Source of the DNA: Lysobacter avium
Lineage (GTDB): Bacteria > Pseudomonadota > Gammaproteobacteria > Xanthomonadales > Xanthomonadaceae
Direction of reading: 5' to 3'
Assembly: GCF_015209745.1 (NCBI RefSeq)
Contig: NZ_CP063657.1
Span: forward strand, 992,001 to 1,056,000
Length of the DNA: 64,000 nt
The notes beneath the pieces were generated by a model. The model ran no database searches, was not told where the DNA came from, and saw only the letters and a program-made list of their open reading frames with translations. The translations under genes were made by a program, and so were the position numbers. The first letter of the stretch is position 1; every line of letters starts with the position of its first letter. This document shows, in pieces, positions 40,410-51,574 of this stretch.

Positions 40410-41167
40410 GCCTGCGGCGCCTGATGGTCGTCCTTGTCCTGGCAGGCGCGGCAGCCTCCGCGTCGGCCGACGAGGCACCGCGCAGCGACCCGCAACCGGC
40501 TGCGCCAATGGGCGAGCCGGTATCCGCCGCCCCAATCGAGGACACCGACTTTGGCGTGCGCACTCGCCAGTTCGGGCTCGAACGACGCGTGGAGATGTAT
40601 CAATGGCAGCGCGACGGGCGCGGTGGCTATCAGCAGGTATGGAAGCCGGCGCTGGTGGACTCCTCCGCTTTCGAAGACGGTCATGAAAACCCGCGCAGCT
40701 TCCCGCTGGAGAACCGTATCTGGTGGGCGCGCGATGTCAGCATCGACGGCAAGCCGGTGGAGCTGTCGGTGATCAAGGCGCTGGGCCAGTGGCAGGAATT
40801 CCGCCCCGGTTTCACCCGCCTGCCGGCGAATCTGGCGGCGACTTTCCAGCCTGAAGGCGATGGGCTGGGAAGTGCCCTGAACCCGCTCGATCCCAACAAC
40901 GGCGACATCCGCATCCACTGGCGCGCCCTCCACCTGCCGCCGCTGGCCGGAAAGGTGCAGCTGCGGGGTGGGAAGTGGCATTTGGTGGCTGCTGCCCCGT
41001 CGAAAGACCCGGTCAGTGCCACGCCCGTCGCGACCGACCCTGCACCAGCCGCGGAGACATTGCCCAAGCGCGGGGAGGTTCGCCTGATCGGCAAGCTGAT
41101 CCTCGGTGCGCTGCTTGCGCTCGGCGTCTTGCTGGTTGGCCGATATCGCCGTCGACGCCGCGCCTGA
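40406..41167 (+). CDS. TMEM43-family membrane-anchored protein
   Basis: This 253-residue protein has an N-terminal signal peptide ([16 protein letters not shown]), a central domain with the pattern [12 protein letters not shown] ... [20 protein letters not shown] - [20 protein letters not shown] resembling TMEM43, and a C-terminal membrane helix ([20 protein letters not shown]) with a basic end. It is shorter than most TMEM43 proteins, which have more membrane helices. The role is unknown. It is coupled (ATGA) to the metallo-hydrolase. Confidence 0.7.
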   Translation: MSLRRLMVVLVLAGAAASASADEAPRSDPQPAAPMGEPVSAAPIEDTDFGVRTRQFGLERRVEMYQWQRDGRGGYQQVWKPALVDSSAFEDGHENPRSFPLENRIWWARDVSIDGKPVELSVIKALGQWQEFRPGFTRLPANLAATFQPEGDGLGSALNPLDPNNGDIRIHWRALHLPPLAGKVQLRGGKWHLVAAAPSKDPVSATPVATDPAPAAETLPKRGEVRLIGKLILGALLALGVLLVGRYRRRRRA

Positions 41168-41194
41168 CGCCGAGCTGGCGCGACGCGCTTAAAC

Positions 41195-41231
41195 AAAAAA
41201 CCCGGGCCGGCGCCGAAGCGCCCAGCCCGGG
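41195..41231 (-). terminator. Terminator of the catalase gene
   Basis: On the minus strand CCCGGGC (41225-41231), an inner GCGC-TTCG-GCGC element and GCCCGGG (41201-41207) form a long hairpin followed by TTTTTTG. It lies 13 bp after the catalase stop and also faces the end of the convergent TMEM43-like gene. Confidence 0.88.
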
Positions 41232-41243
41232 GTCGGGTCCGGC

Positions 41244-42743
41244 TCAGCCTTCGCCCATGCCTTCGGCCGGCTCGGGTGCCATGCCGCTGCGCACCTTGTC
41301 CTCGATCTGCTGGCCGGTAGCCGGGTCGACGTTCTTCCAGTACTCGAACGCCCGCTCCAACACCGGACTGCGCACGCCGCCCAGCAAGCTGCCGGCGACC
41401 TGGTCGACGAACTGCGCGCGCTGGGCGTCATTCCAGACCTCGCGGACCAGCGTGCCGGGCTGGCCGAAGTCGTCGTCCTCGGCGTGCAGGGTGTAGGCGC
41501 TGCGGACCATGTCTCCGTCGGTCTCCCAGCCGTCGGGCATCGGACCGGTTTCGTCGGCCCAGCTGCGCTCGCCGCTGTTGGGGGCGTAAACCGGCGCGTT
41601 GCCGCTGTGGTGGTAGGCCATCTGGCCATCGAACATGTAGGTGTTCACCGGCACCTTGGGCTGGTTGACCGGCAGCTGGTGGAAGTTGGTGCCGATGCGG
41701 TTGCGCTGCGCGTCGGCGTAGGCGAATGCGCGGCCCAGCAGCATCTTGTCAGGCGAGAGGCCGATGCCGGGAACCGTGTTGCCCGGCGAGAACGCCGCCT
41801 GCTCGATCTGGGCGAAGAAGTTCTCCGGATTGCGGTTCAGGGTCATCGTGCCGACTTCGATCAGGGGATAGTCCTTGTGCGACCAGGTCTTGGTCAGGTC
41901 GAAGGGGTTGAAGCGGTAGTCCGTTGCCTCGGCATACGGCATGACCTGCACGGACAGGACCCACTCCGGGTGCTCGCCGCGCTGGATCGCATCGAACAGG
42001 TCACGGCGGTGGTAATCGGCGTCGCTGCCGGACATCTCGGCGGCTTCGGCGTTGGTGAAGAACGCCATGCCCTGGCGGGTGTGGAAATGGTATTTGACCC
42101 AGAACTTCTCGCCGGCCGCGTTGATCCACATGTAGGTATGCGAGCCGTAGCCGTTCATGTGGCGCCAGGTCCGCGGCAGCCCGCGCTCGCCCATCAGGTA
42201 CGTGACTTGGTGCGCGGATTCCGGGTTGTTGGTCCAGAAATCCCACTGCATGTGGTTGTCGCGCAGGCCCGAGTCGGGCAGGCGCTTCTGGCTGCGGATG
42301 AAGTGCGGAAACTTCATCGGGTCGCGCACGAAGAAGATCGGCGTGTTGTTGCCGACCAGGTCGTAGTTGCCCTCGTCGGTGTAGAACTTCAGCGAGAAGC
42401 CGCGCACGTCGCGCCACGTGTCCGGACTGCCCAGTTCGCCAGCGACGGTAGAGAAGCGCGCAAGCATGTCGGTCGACGCACCGGGCTGGAACAGCGCGGC
42501 ACGGGTGTAGCGCGAAACGTCGGCGGTGGTCTTGAACACCCCGAAGGCGCCGGCACCCTTGGCATGCGGCCGGCGCTCGGGGACGTTTTCGCGGTTGAAA
42601 TGCGCCATCTGCTCCAGGAAGTGCACGTCGTGCAGCAGGATCGGGCCGTTCGCGCCGACGGTCAGCGAATTGCGGTCGCTGGGTGCGGGGCTGCCGGAGC
42701 CGGTGGTGGATCCGGTCGCGGTCTTGTCGTGTGGGTTACTCAT
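41244..42743 (-). CDS. Monofunctional heme catalase (small-subunit, clade 3 type)
   Basis: This 499-residue enzyme has the catalytic His in [20 protein letters not shown], the distal Asn in [20 protein letters not shown] and the heme-ligand Tyr in [20 protein letters not shown]. It breaks down hydrogen peroxide in the cytoplasm. The N-terminus is Ser/Thr/Gly-rich. AGGAG lies 8 bases before the ATG. Length fits clade 3; no convincing OxyR site was found upstream. Confidence 0.96.
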   Translation of the reverse strand: MSNPHDKTATGSTTGSGSPAPSDRNSLTVGANGPILLHDVHFLEQMAHFNRENVPERRPHAKGAGAFGVFKTTADVSRYTRAALFQPGASTDMLARFSTVAGELGSPDTWRDVRGFSLKFYTDEGNYDLVGNNTPIFFVRDPMKFPHFIRSQKRLPDSGLRDNHMQWDFWTNNPESAHQVTYLMGERGLPRTWRHMNGYGSHTYMWINAAGEKFWVKYHFHTRQGMAFFTNAEAAEMSGSDADYHRRDLFDAIQRGEHPEWVLSVQVMPYAEATDYRFNPFDLTKTWSHKDYPLIEVGTMTLNRNPENFFAQIEQAAFSPGNTVPGIGLSPDKMLLGRAFAYADAQRNRIGTNFHQLPVNQPKVPVNTYMFDGQMAYHHSGNAPVYAPNSGERSWADETGPMPDGWETDGDMVRSAYTLHAEDDDFGQPGTLVREVWNDAQRAQFVDQVAGSLLGGVRSPVLERAFEYWKNVDPATGQQIEDKVRSGMAPEPAEGMGEG

Positions 42744-42929
42744 GGGGAGACTCCTGGCGTCAATTGCTGGGGGACTGAACCTGTGACGGGAGTTGCACTT
42801 CCTCCCGTTCGTTCCAGTCTGCCTACGCGGCCGAAGGCTTGCCAGTTGATTGGATGGAATGGATCGATAGCGCCGGTCTCTGAGAGTGCGTAAATGAAAT
42901 GCGTCGGCGGAGCAGCGGGTGGCGCGGGG

Positions 42930-43011
42930 GGTGGATGCCCTTGCGGCGAATGTCCCCCGGCACCGATGAAGCCGGTGCCTCCTCCTTTATTTCGCCGCAA
43001 GGGCATTCACC
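42930..43011. repeat. Structured palindromic repeat, copy 1
   Basis: The outer arms of about 21 bp read GGTGGATGCCCTTGCGGCGA and its near-perfect complement (ending 43011); the central 15 bp (42936-42950 with 42991-43005) pair perfectly. Inside, GGCACCG and CGGTGCC form a second stem, flanked by the unpaired strands TGTCCCCC and TCCTCCTTTAT. Copy 2 is the same element in opposite orientation. Confidence 0.85.
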
Positions 43012-43066
43012 CCCACCGTTCCAGCATCGCTGGCGGTTGTAAAAGCGGATACCCGCCAATCCAGGG

Positions 43067-43158
43067 GTGAGCTGGATGCCTTCGGGGCGAAATAAAGGAG
43101 GAGGCCGCCGCCGCAGGCGGAGGCCGGGGGACATTCGCCCCGATGGCATGCAGTTCAC
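43067..43158. repeat. Structured palindromic repeat, copy 2 (inverted)
   Basis: The outer arms 43067-43091 and 43134-43158 pair over 25 bases with three mismatches (core TTCGGGGCGAA). The internal strands ATAAAGGAGGAGGC and GCCGGGGGACAT are exactly the complements of those in copy 1. Both outer and inner stems differ from copy 1 yet still pair, so the secondary structure is conserved by compensatory change. It looks like a dispersed REP-type element. Confidence 0.85.
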
Positions 43159-43208
43159 GCCCCCCCCTCGCGCCGTTCCGGTTGCCACCGGGAGCTTGGA
43201 AAAGGACA

Positions 43209-43232
43209 ACAAAAAGCCGGGTTTCCCCGGCT
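43209..43232 (-). terminator. Terminator of the aminotransferase gene
   Basis: On the minus strand AGCCGGGG-AAA-CCCGGCT is followed by TTTTGTTG. It lies about 50 bp after the aminotransferase stop, before the palindromic repeats. Confidence 0.85.
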
Positions 43233-43282
43233 CCTTGTGTGCTTGATCCGCGCGATCGCCCGCGCAGTCGTTTTGCGCGACG

Positions 43283-44782
43283 TCAGTTGCTGGCGCGCGG
43301 ACCTTCGCGCAACGCCCGACCGACCATGTTCACCAGCAGTTCGATCTCGGCGCTGGTGCTGGTGAAGGTCGGGGTGAAGCGCAGGGAGTTCGCCCCGCCG
43401 TGGATCACGCCGATGCCGTGCTCGCGCAGCCATTCCTCGGTCGAATTGCTGCCGAAGCATTTGAAGTCGTTGGAGAGCTCGCACGAGAACAGCAGGCCGG
43501 TGCCCTGGACCTTGGTGATCATGCCGCCCAGCTCGGACTTGAGCGCTTCCAGCTTCTCCAGCGCTTCGGCGCCGCGGGCACGGATATTCTCCTGCAGTTC
43601 CGGGGTGACCATCTCCAGCACCGCGCAGGCGGTATCCAGCGCGCGCGGGTTGGTGGTCATGGTGTTCCCGTACAGGCCCTTGCGATACGCGCTTGCGGCA
43701 CGCTCGGTCACGGCCAGCACGGACAGCGGGTACTGGCCGGCATTGAGTGCCTTGGAGTAGGTCTCCATGTCCGGGGCTTCCACGCCCTCGAAGCCTGGGT
43801 AGTCGATGATCGACAGCACGCCGTTGGCACGCAGCCCTGCCTGGATCGAGTCGACCAGCAGCATCGAGCCGTGGTTGCGGGTCAGTTCGCGGGCGGCCTT
43901 GTAGAATTCGACCGGAACGCTGCGCCCCGGGTCGCCTTCGCCCATCACCGGCTCCAGGAACATCGCTTCGATGAACCAGCCCTTCGCCTCGGCGTCGGCA
44001 AATGCCTGCTTGAGCGCATCCATGTCGTAGGGCTCCACGACGATCACGCTGTCCTCCCCGCGGTAGCTGGCCAGGTACTGCTCGTAGGCCTTCCGGGTGG
44101 AGTTGGAATACAGCGCCGGTCGATCCGTGCGGCCGTGGAAGCCGCCCTTGACCACGAGCCGCTTGATGCTGTGCCCGGCGCGCTTGCCACCGTCGTCGGT
44201 TACGGTCTTGGCGTTGGCGTCGGCGATGCGCGCGGCCAGGGTGACCGACTCGGAGCCGGAGTTGAGGCACATGAAGTGGGTGAACGGACACTCGCGCTCG
44301 ACACCGATCGCCTCGCGCAGCAGCGTGCTCAGGCGCAGTTGGGAGATGCTCGGGGTCATGATGTTGGCCATCGCCTGCGGCTTGGCCATGGCGGCGATCA
44401 CCTGCGCAGGCGCGTGGCCGAAGCCGAGCATGCCGTAACCGCCCGAGTCATGGATCACCGCGCCCTTCAGGGTCACGATCCACGGACCGCGGGCGGCGAG
44501 GGCGACGTACGGGTTGACCGCGTCGTCCTGGTAGAAGTTGATGAAGCCGGCCTGCAGCTTCTCCATCTGGCTGGCTTCGTCCAGATCCAGAAGTTCGGCG
44601 AAACGGTTCTTTACCTCGGCGTACTCGGTCAGCGCAGCATCCACCGCTTCGCCCAGCTCGGCGTTGTCGGCGAACTGCGCCAGGACCGCATCATCCAGAC
44701 CGACGGTGCGGCGTGAGCCGCCGTGGGCGCGCAAGGGCGCAAGCTTGCCGGCGATGGCGTTTGAGTGGGTGGTGCTGGGCAT
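43283..44782 (-). CDS. Class III PLP-dependent aminotransferase (atypical)
   Basis: The ATG at 44782 is preceded by GGAGGAG, giving 499 residues. The fold-type I aminotransferase pattern is clear: CLNSGSESVTLAARIADANA, VVKGGFHGRTDR and the Schiff-base Lys in METYSKALNAGQYPLSVLAV. The usual D-E-x-x-T-G box is changed to LLVDSIQAGLRANG: the Asp that binds the PLP nitrogen is kept but Glu and Thr are lost. An N-terminal extension of about 100 residues (FINFYQDDAVNPYVALAARG) is also unusual. The substrate (omega-amino acid, GABA or diaminobutyrate type) cannot be decided. Confidence 0.85.
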   Translation of the reverse strand: MPSTTHSNAIAGKLAPLRAHGGSRRTVGLDDAVLAQFADNAELGEAVDAALTEYAEVKNRFAELLDLDEASQMEKLQAGFINFYQDDAVNPYVALAARGPWIVTLKGAVIHDSGGYGMLGFGHAPAQVIAAMAKPQAMANIMTPSISQLRLSTLLREAIGVERECPFTHFMCLNSGSESVTLAARIADANAKTVTDDGGKRAGHSIKRLVVKGGFHGRTDRPALYSNSTRKAYEQYLASYRGEDSVIVVEPYDMDALKQAFADAEAKGWFIEAMFLEPVMGEGDPGRSVPVEFYKAARELTRNHGSMLLVDSIQAGLRANGVLSIIDYPGFEGVEAPDMETYSKALNAGQYPLSVLAVTERAASAYRKGLYGNTMTTNPRALDTACAVLEMVTPELQENIRARGAEALEKLEALKSELGGMITKVQGTGLLFSCELSNDFKCFGSNSTEEWLREHGIGVIHGGANSLRFTPTFTSTSAEIELLVNMVGRALREGPRASN

Positions 44783-44888
44783 CGGTGTTGCTCCTCCACA
44801 GGGTTGATCGCAGTGGCAAGCCACCGCAAACAAAAATGCGCGGGCGCGCCGCGCAAGAGATTTACGTTGTATTTCAATCAGTTAGCCG

Positions 44889-44917
44889 ATTCTAACACGG
44901 CGCGGAGATCGGCATAA
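44889..44917 (-). promoter_or_regulatory. Candidate promoter of the aminotransferase gene
   Basis: On the minus strand TTATGC (44912-44917) and TAGAAT (44889-44894) are separated by 17 bases, in the 218-bp divergent region shared with queA. The leader would be about 100 bases. Prediction only. Confidence 0.45.
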
Positions 44918-45000
44918 CCCCCGGGCTCTATACGGCGTATCGCTACACTATGCGATTTGCCGCAGGCCTCGTGTCCCGTCCTGCCATCTCGCCTGCACCC

Positions 45001-47183
<2,183 letters not shown>

Positions 47184-47275
47184 CGCGGTGCGATCCGCTA
47201 CCCGCGTCGCCCGCGTGGGCATTCGCAAGCCATGACATAATCTCCGGCTGTTTTTCGTCCTTACGGAATATCAAC

Positions 47276-47614
47276 ATGAACCTGCTTGATCTGGTGATCG
47301 CTCCCGCCCATGCCCAGGCCGCCGCTGCTCCGGCGGGTGGACTGGGAATGTCCCTGCTGTTCCCGGTCCTGCTGATCGGCGTGATGTACTTCCTGATGAT
47401 CCGTCCGCAGATGAAGCGCGCGAAGGAGCACAAGGCGATGCTTGGCCAGCTGGCCATGGGTGATGAGGTGCTGACCAACGGCGGCGTTGCTGGCGTGGTC
47501 ACGGCTCTGGGGGAGAACTTCGTCACCGTGGAGATCGCAGACAACGTCCGCATCCGCGTGCAGCGTGGCTCGATCGCCAACGTGCTGCCCAAGGGCACCT
47601 TGAAAGCCGCCTGA
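47276..47614 (+). CDS. yajC: Preprotein translocase accessory subunit YajC
   Basis: This 112-residue protein starts MNLLDLVIAPAHAQAAAAPA, has one membrane helix (LLFPVLLIGVMYFLMIRPQM) and the cytoplasmic domain with GDEVLTNGGVAGVVTALGEN. It is part of the SecDF-YajC complex that helps SecYEG. Gene order tgt-yajC-secD-secF is the standard one. Confidence 0.97.
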   Translation: MNLLDLVIAPAHAQAAAAPAGGLGMSLLFPVLLIGVMYFLMIRPQMKRAKEHKAMLGQLAMGDEVLTNGGVAGVVTALGENFVTVEIADNVRIRVQRGSIANVLPKGTLKAA

Positions 47615-47675
47615 TCGCGGTCACCACTTTTTTCTAGAAGCAGGGGCGGCCGGACGGCCGCCGCAGGGGTAATCG

Positions 47676-49541
47676 ATGCTCACTTACGCGCGCTGGAAAT
47701 ACGTCGTCCTGGTGCTGGCCATCCTGTTCAGCACGATCTACGCGTTGCCGAACCTGTACCAGAAGGATCCCTCGGTGCAGGTCACCGCCAACCGCGGCGC
47801 CCCGATCGACGAGGCGCTGGTCCAGCGCGTGTCCGAAACGCTGCGCAAGTCCGGGATTCCGACCAAGCAGGTCGCCATCGATGGTGACAACCTGCTGGTG
47901 CGCCTGACCGGCACGGACGACCAGTCCAAGGCCGCCGACGCGCTGGCGCCGGTGCTGGGCAACGACTACGTCACCGCGCTGAACCTGGCATCGACTGTCC
48001 CGCCGTGGCTCGACAATATCGGCGCCCACGGCATGCTGCTCGGCCTTGACCTGCAGGGCGGCGTCCACTTCCTGATGCAGGTCGACCAGAAGGCGGCGCT
48101 GGACAAGCACCTGGATGCGATCGTCGAGGACGTGCGCGTGGTCCTGCGCGACGGGCGCGTGCGCTACGAGTCGGTCACCCGGCGCCCGGACAACTCGGTC
48201 AACGTGCGCCTTGTGGACGCGGCCGATGCGGCTGCGGCGCGCAAGAAGATCATGGCCAGCCAGCCGGACCTGCGCCTGGACGGCAATGGACAGGTCCTGA
48301 CCTTGCAGATCCCGGAACCGGAAATGCAGCGGATGATGACCGACGCGCTGAACCAGAACCTGGGTACGCTGCGCAACCGCATCAACGCGCTGGGCGTGGC
48401 CGAGCCGCTGATCCAGCGTCAGGGCAACGACCGCATCGTGGTCGAGCTGCCCGGCGTGCAGGACACCGCGCAGGCCAAGCGCGTGATCGGCGCGACCGCG
48501 ACACTGGAATACCGCGCGGTGGTCGAAGGCGATGCCTACGACGCCGTGGCCACCGGCAACGTGCCGCCGCAGGCCAAGGTCTATTACCGGCGCGAGCTGG
48601 GAATCGACGGCAAGCCGGTGCCGATCCTGCTCAACAAGCGGGTGATCGCCTCCGGTGACCAGCTGGTCGGCGCGACCTCGGGCCTGGATCCGCAGTCGGG
48701 CACACCGTCGGTCTCGGTCAAGCTGGACAGTTCCGGCGGCCAGCGCATGTTCGACTTCACCAGTGCCAGCGTCGGCAAGCCGATGGCGGTGGTCTACATC
48801 GAGCGCATCCCGCAGGTCCGGATGGTCGATGGCAAGGAGATCCGAAGCACCAAGGTCAGCGAGGAGGTCATCTCGGTGGCCAACATCAATGGCGTGTTCG
48901 GCAAGGATTTCCAGACCACCGGCCTGGAAAGCATGAAGGAGGCGTCCGACCTGGCGCTGCTGCTGCGCTCAGGCTCGCTGGCCGCGCCGATGGATTTCGT
49001 GGAAGAGCGCATCGTCGGCCCCAGCCTGGGCCGCGAGAACATCGAGCGCGGCGTGAAGGCGGTCGTGTTCTCCTTCAGCTTCGTGCTGCTGTTCTTCCTT
49101 ATCTATTACCGCATGTTCGGCATCATCACCTGCGCGGCGCTGTTGCTGAACATCCTGATGCTGGTGGCGGTAATGTCGCTTTTCGGCTTCACCATGACCT
49201 TGCCGGGAATGGCCGGTATCGCGCTGACCGTCGGCCTGTCGGTGGATGCGAACGTGTTGATCAACGAGCGAATACGCGAGGAATTGCGGCTCGGCGTGCC
49301 ACCCAAGTCGGCCATTGCACTGGGCTACGAGAAGGCCACCAGCACGATCGTGGATGCCAACCTGACCACCTTGCTGGCCGGCGTGGCCATGTTTGCCTTT
49401 GGCACCGGCCCGGTGAAGGGATTTGCTGTCGCACTCATCGTGGGCATCATCACCTCGATGTACACCGCGGTTTCCGCCTCGCGCGGGATGGCAACGCTGC
49501 TCTACGGCAATCGCCGCAAGCTCAAGTCCATTGCGATCTGA
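47676..49541 (+). CDS. secD: Protein translocase subunit SecD
   Basis: This 621-residue RND-type protein has a first membrane helix (YVVLVLAILFSTIYALPNLY), a large periplasmic domain (LGLDLQGGVHFLMQVD; RNRINALGVAEPLIQRQGND) and five C-terminal helices (GMAGIALTVGLSVDANVLIN with the conserved D-A-N). It uses the proton gradient to pull exported proteins. It is followed 12 bp later by secF. Confidence 0.98.
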   Translation: MLTYARWKYVVLVLAILFSTIYALPNLYQKDPSVQVTANRGAPIDEALVQRVSETLRKSGIPTKQVAIDGDNLLVRLTGTDDQSKAADALAPVLGNDYVTALNLASTVPPWLDNIGAHGMLLGLDLQGGVHFLMQVDQKAALDKHLDAIVEDVRVVLRDGRVRYESVTRRPDNSVNVRLVDAADAAAARKKIMASQPDLRLDGNGQVLTLQIPEPEMQRMMTDALNQNLGTLRNRINALGVAEPLIQRQGNDRIVVELPGVQDTAQAKRVIGATATLEYRAVVEGDAYDAVATGNVPPQAKVYYRRELGIDGKPVPILLNKRVIASGDQLVGATSGLDPQSGTPSVSVKLDSSGGQRMFDFTSASVGKPMAVVYIERIPQVRMVDGKEIRSTKVSEEVISVANINGVFGKDFQTTGLESMKEASDLALLLRSGSLAAPMDFVEERIVGPSLGRENIERGVKAVVFSFSFVLLFFLIYYRMFGIITCAALLLNILMLVAVMSLFGFTMTLPGMAGIALTVGLSVDANVLINERIREELRLGVPPKSAIALGYEKATSTIVDANLTTLLAGVAMFAFGTGPVKGFAVALIVGIITSMYTAVSASRGMATLLYGNRRKLKSIAI

Positions 49542-49553
49542 CCGCAGGAATCG

Positions 49554-50522
49554 ATGATGAAACCTTTCACCCTTATCCCCAACGTCACCAACATCGACTT
49601 CCTGCGCCTTCGTGGGGCGTCGTTCGTGGTCTCCATCCTGCTGCTGGTGGTGTCGGTTGGCGCGATCGCGTTCAACGGGTTCAATTTTGCCCTGGACTTC
49701 ACCGGCGGCACGGTGACGGAGCTGCGCTTCGAGCAGCCCGTTGACGTCAACGAAGCGCGAAAGCGGCTGGCTGACGCCGGTTACGGCAGTGCCGAGGTGC
49801 TGACCTTCGGTTCCGGCAACGACCTGCTGGTACGCCTGCAGTCCGGCGAGGAAGGCGCGGACGGCGATCTGGAAACCAACGACCGCACCGCCAGGCAGAT
49901 CACCAACGCAGTATCGACGGCCGACAATCCCGGCACGGTGATGCGCAGTGACTTCGTCGGCCCGCAGGTCGGAAAGGAGCTGGCGCTCAACGGCATCTGG
50001 GCGTTGATCTTCGTGGTCGTCGGATTCCTGGTCTACATCTCGACCCGGTTCGAGCGGAAGTTCGCCATTGCTGCCGTGCTGACCTCCTTGCAGGACTCGG
50101 TGATCGTGGTGGGCTGGTTTGCCCTGAGCGGCCACGAGTTCGACCTCACCGTGCTGGCCGGCATCCTGTCGGTGGTGGGCTTCTCGATCAACGACACGAT
50201 CGTGGTGTTTGACCGTATCCGCGAGAACTTCCGCACAATGCGCACCACGCCTGGCGCGATCATCAACGCCTCGATCAACCAGACGCTCTCGCGCACGATC
50301 ATCACCTCGGTGGCCTCGTTCCTGACCGTGTTCGCGCTGTACATGTACGGCGGCGGATCGCTGCAGGGCATGGCGGAGGCGATGATGATCGGCGTGGTGA
50401 TCGGGACGATGTCCTCGATCTTTGTGGCCTCGCCGCTGTTGACGGTCGGTTTCCTGAAGGTCACCAAGCAGGACCTGATGCCGAAGGCCCGCGACGAAGA
50501 GGCCCTGGCCCGCAGGCCGTGA
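49554..50522 (+). CDS. secF: Protein translocase subunit SecF
   Basis: This 322-residue partner of SecD has six membrane helices, a periplasmic domain starting FNFALDFTGGTVTELRFEQP, and VVGFSINDTIVVFDRIRENF with SVASFLTVFALYMYGGGSLQ. Two ATGs in a row leave the exact start open by one codon. A strong terminator follows. Confidence 0.98.
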   Translation: MMKPFTLIPNVTNIDFLRLRGASFVVSILLLVVSVGAIAFNGFNFALDFTGGTVTELRFEQPVDVNEARKRLADAGYGSAEVLTFGSGNDLLVRLQSGEEGADGDLETNDRTARQITNAVSTADNPGTVMRSDFVGPQVGKELALNGIWALIFVVVGFLVYISTRFERKFAIAAVLTSLQDSVIVVGWFALSGHEFDLTVLAGILSVVGFSINDTIVVFDRIRENFRTMRTTPGAIINASINQTLSRTIITSVASFLTVFALYMYGGGSLQGMAEAMMIGVVIGTMSSIFVASPLLTVGFLKVTKQDLMPKARDEEALARRP

Positions 50523-50545
50523 GTCTGTAAACGCCGCAATCAAGA

Positions 50546-50575
50546 AAGGCCGCGCTGGAATGCGCGGCCTTTTTT
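50546..50575. terminator. Bidirectional terminator between secF and suhB
   Basis: AAGGCCGCGC (50546-50555), a 6-base loop and GCGCGGCCTT (50562-50571) are followed by TTTT on the plus strand and, in reverse, by a short T-run after the minus-strand stem. It serves secF and probably convergent suhB. Confidence 0.88.
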
Positions 50576-50636
50576 GATGGTCCGATTTGTTGGTCCGATG
50601 GAGCGGGATGGGTCTGCTCCGCGTTCGCCCGCAAAA

Positions 50637-51467
50637 TCAGTCGAACGTGGCGGCGTAGCCGGTATTGAGGATGCGCTGCTGCAGCAGGCCGGCCACCTTG
50701 AGGTTGCCGGCAATCAGCGGCCGGGGATTGATGCCGCGGCTGTCCATCGGGCCCGTGCTGCGATCGCGGAAATCGCTGACCTTGCCGCCGGCCTCGCGCA
50801 CCATCAGTGCACCGGCGGCGATGTCCCAGGGCTTGATCCCGGCTTCGAAGTAGGCGTCGGCGCGTCCGCAGGCCACGTAGGCCAGATCGAGCGCGGCCGA
50901 GCCGGAGATGCGGATGTCCTGGATTTCGGTGAACAGGGTGTCCAGCGTCGTCAGCTGCGCGCTGGCGCGCTTGCGCTCGCGCGGCGGGAAGCCGGTCAAC
51001 ACCATCGCCCCGTCCAGGTCCTTGCGGTCGGCGACGCGGATGCGCTTGTCGTTCAGCGTGGCGCCACTGCCGCGGCTGGCGGTGAACAGCTCGTTGCGCA
51101 GCGGATCGAAGATCACCCCGTGCACGGGCTCGCCGTTCTCGACCAGGGCGATGGACACGCAGAAATGGGGGATGCCGCGCAGGTAGTTGCTGGTGCCGTC
51201 CAGCGGGTCGATGACCCAGGTCGAGCGCGCCGTGCCGCTCTTGGGCGACAGCAGGCCGCCTTCCTCGCCCAGGATCGCGTAATCGGGCGTGGCGCGGCGG
51301 AATTCCTTGATGATCTCCTTCTCGGCCAGCTCATCGACTTCGCTGGCGAAGTCCATCCGGTCCTTCTCCACGACGTTCAGCGCATCCAGCTTGTGCATGT
51401 GCCGTAGCAGCACATTGCCGGCGGAGCGGGCGGCCTTGACCATGAGGTTGATGGCGGGTTTCTGCAT
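50637..51467 (-). CDS. suhB: Inositol monophosphatase family protein SuhB
   Basis: This 276-residue Mg-dependent phosphatase has [16 protein letters not shown], the metal site GEEGG and [20 protein letters not shown], and the C-terminal [20 protein letters not shown]. SuhB hydrolyses inositol monophosphate and in Escherichia coli also joins the Nus complex for rRNA transcription. It is divergent from trmJ, the usual arrangement in this group. Confidence 0.96.
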   Translation of the reverse strand: MQKPAINLMVKAARSAGNVLLRHMHKLDALNVVEKDRMDFASEVDELAEKEIIKEFRRATPDYAILGEEGGLLSPKSGTARSTWVIDPLDGTSNYLRGIPHFCVSIALVENGEPVHGVIFDPLRNELFTASRGSGATLNDKRIRVADRKDLDGAMVLTGFPPRERKRASAQLTTLDTLFTEIQDIRISGSAALDLAYVACGRADAYFEAGIKPWDIAAGALMVREAGGKVSDFRDRSTGPMDSRGINPRPLIAGNLKVAGLLQQRILNTGYAATFD

Positions 51468-51574
51468 GGCAAAACGGCCTCGAGCGGGGAGGTGGGGGAG
51501 TGGGCGAAGGGAAAGAGCGACCGGCGATGGACGAACATGGTTCGTTGCCGGCCGCGCAGTTTACCATTGCCGCC

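Larger units (their letters stand above)
42744..43282. other. 539-bp intergenic region with paired palindromic elements
   Basis: No gene is visible between catalase and the aminotransferase, both on the minus strand. It holds the aminotransferase terminator (43209-43232), two inverted palindromic elements (42930-43011 and 43067-43158) and, at 42744-42929, the leader and presumed promoter of catalase. Confidence 0.6.

Noticed and set aside
42744..42929. OxyR site upstream of catalase
   Set aside because: Only scattered ATCGAT/CTATC fragments are present; no spaced four-element motif.
48969..50543. Minus-strand open frame of 524 codons opposite secD/secF
   Set aside because: Shadow of secDF, with His/Gln/Arg-rich non-protein composition.
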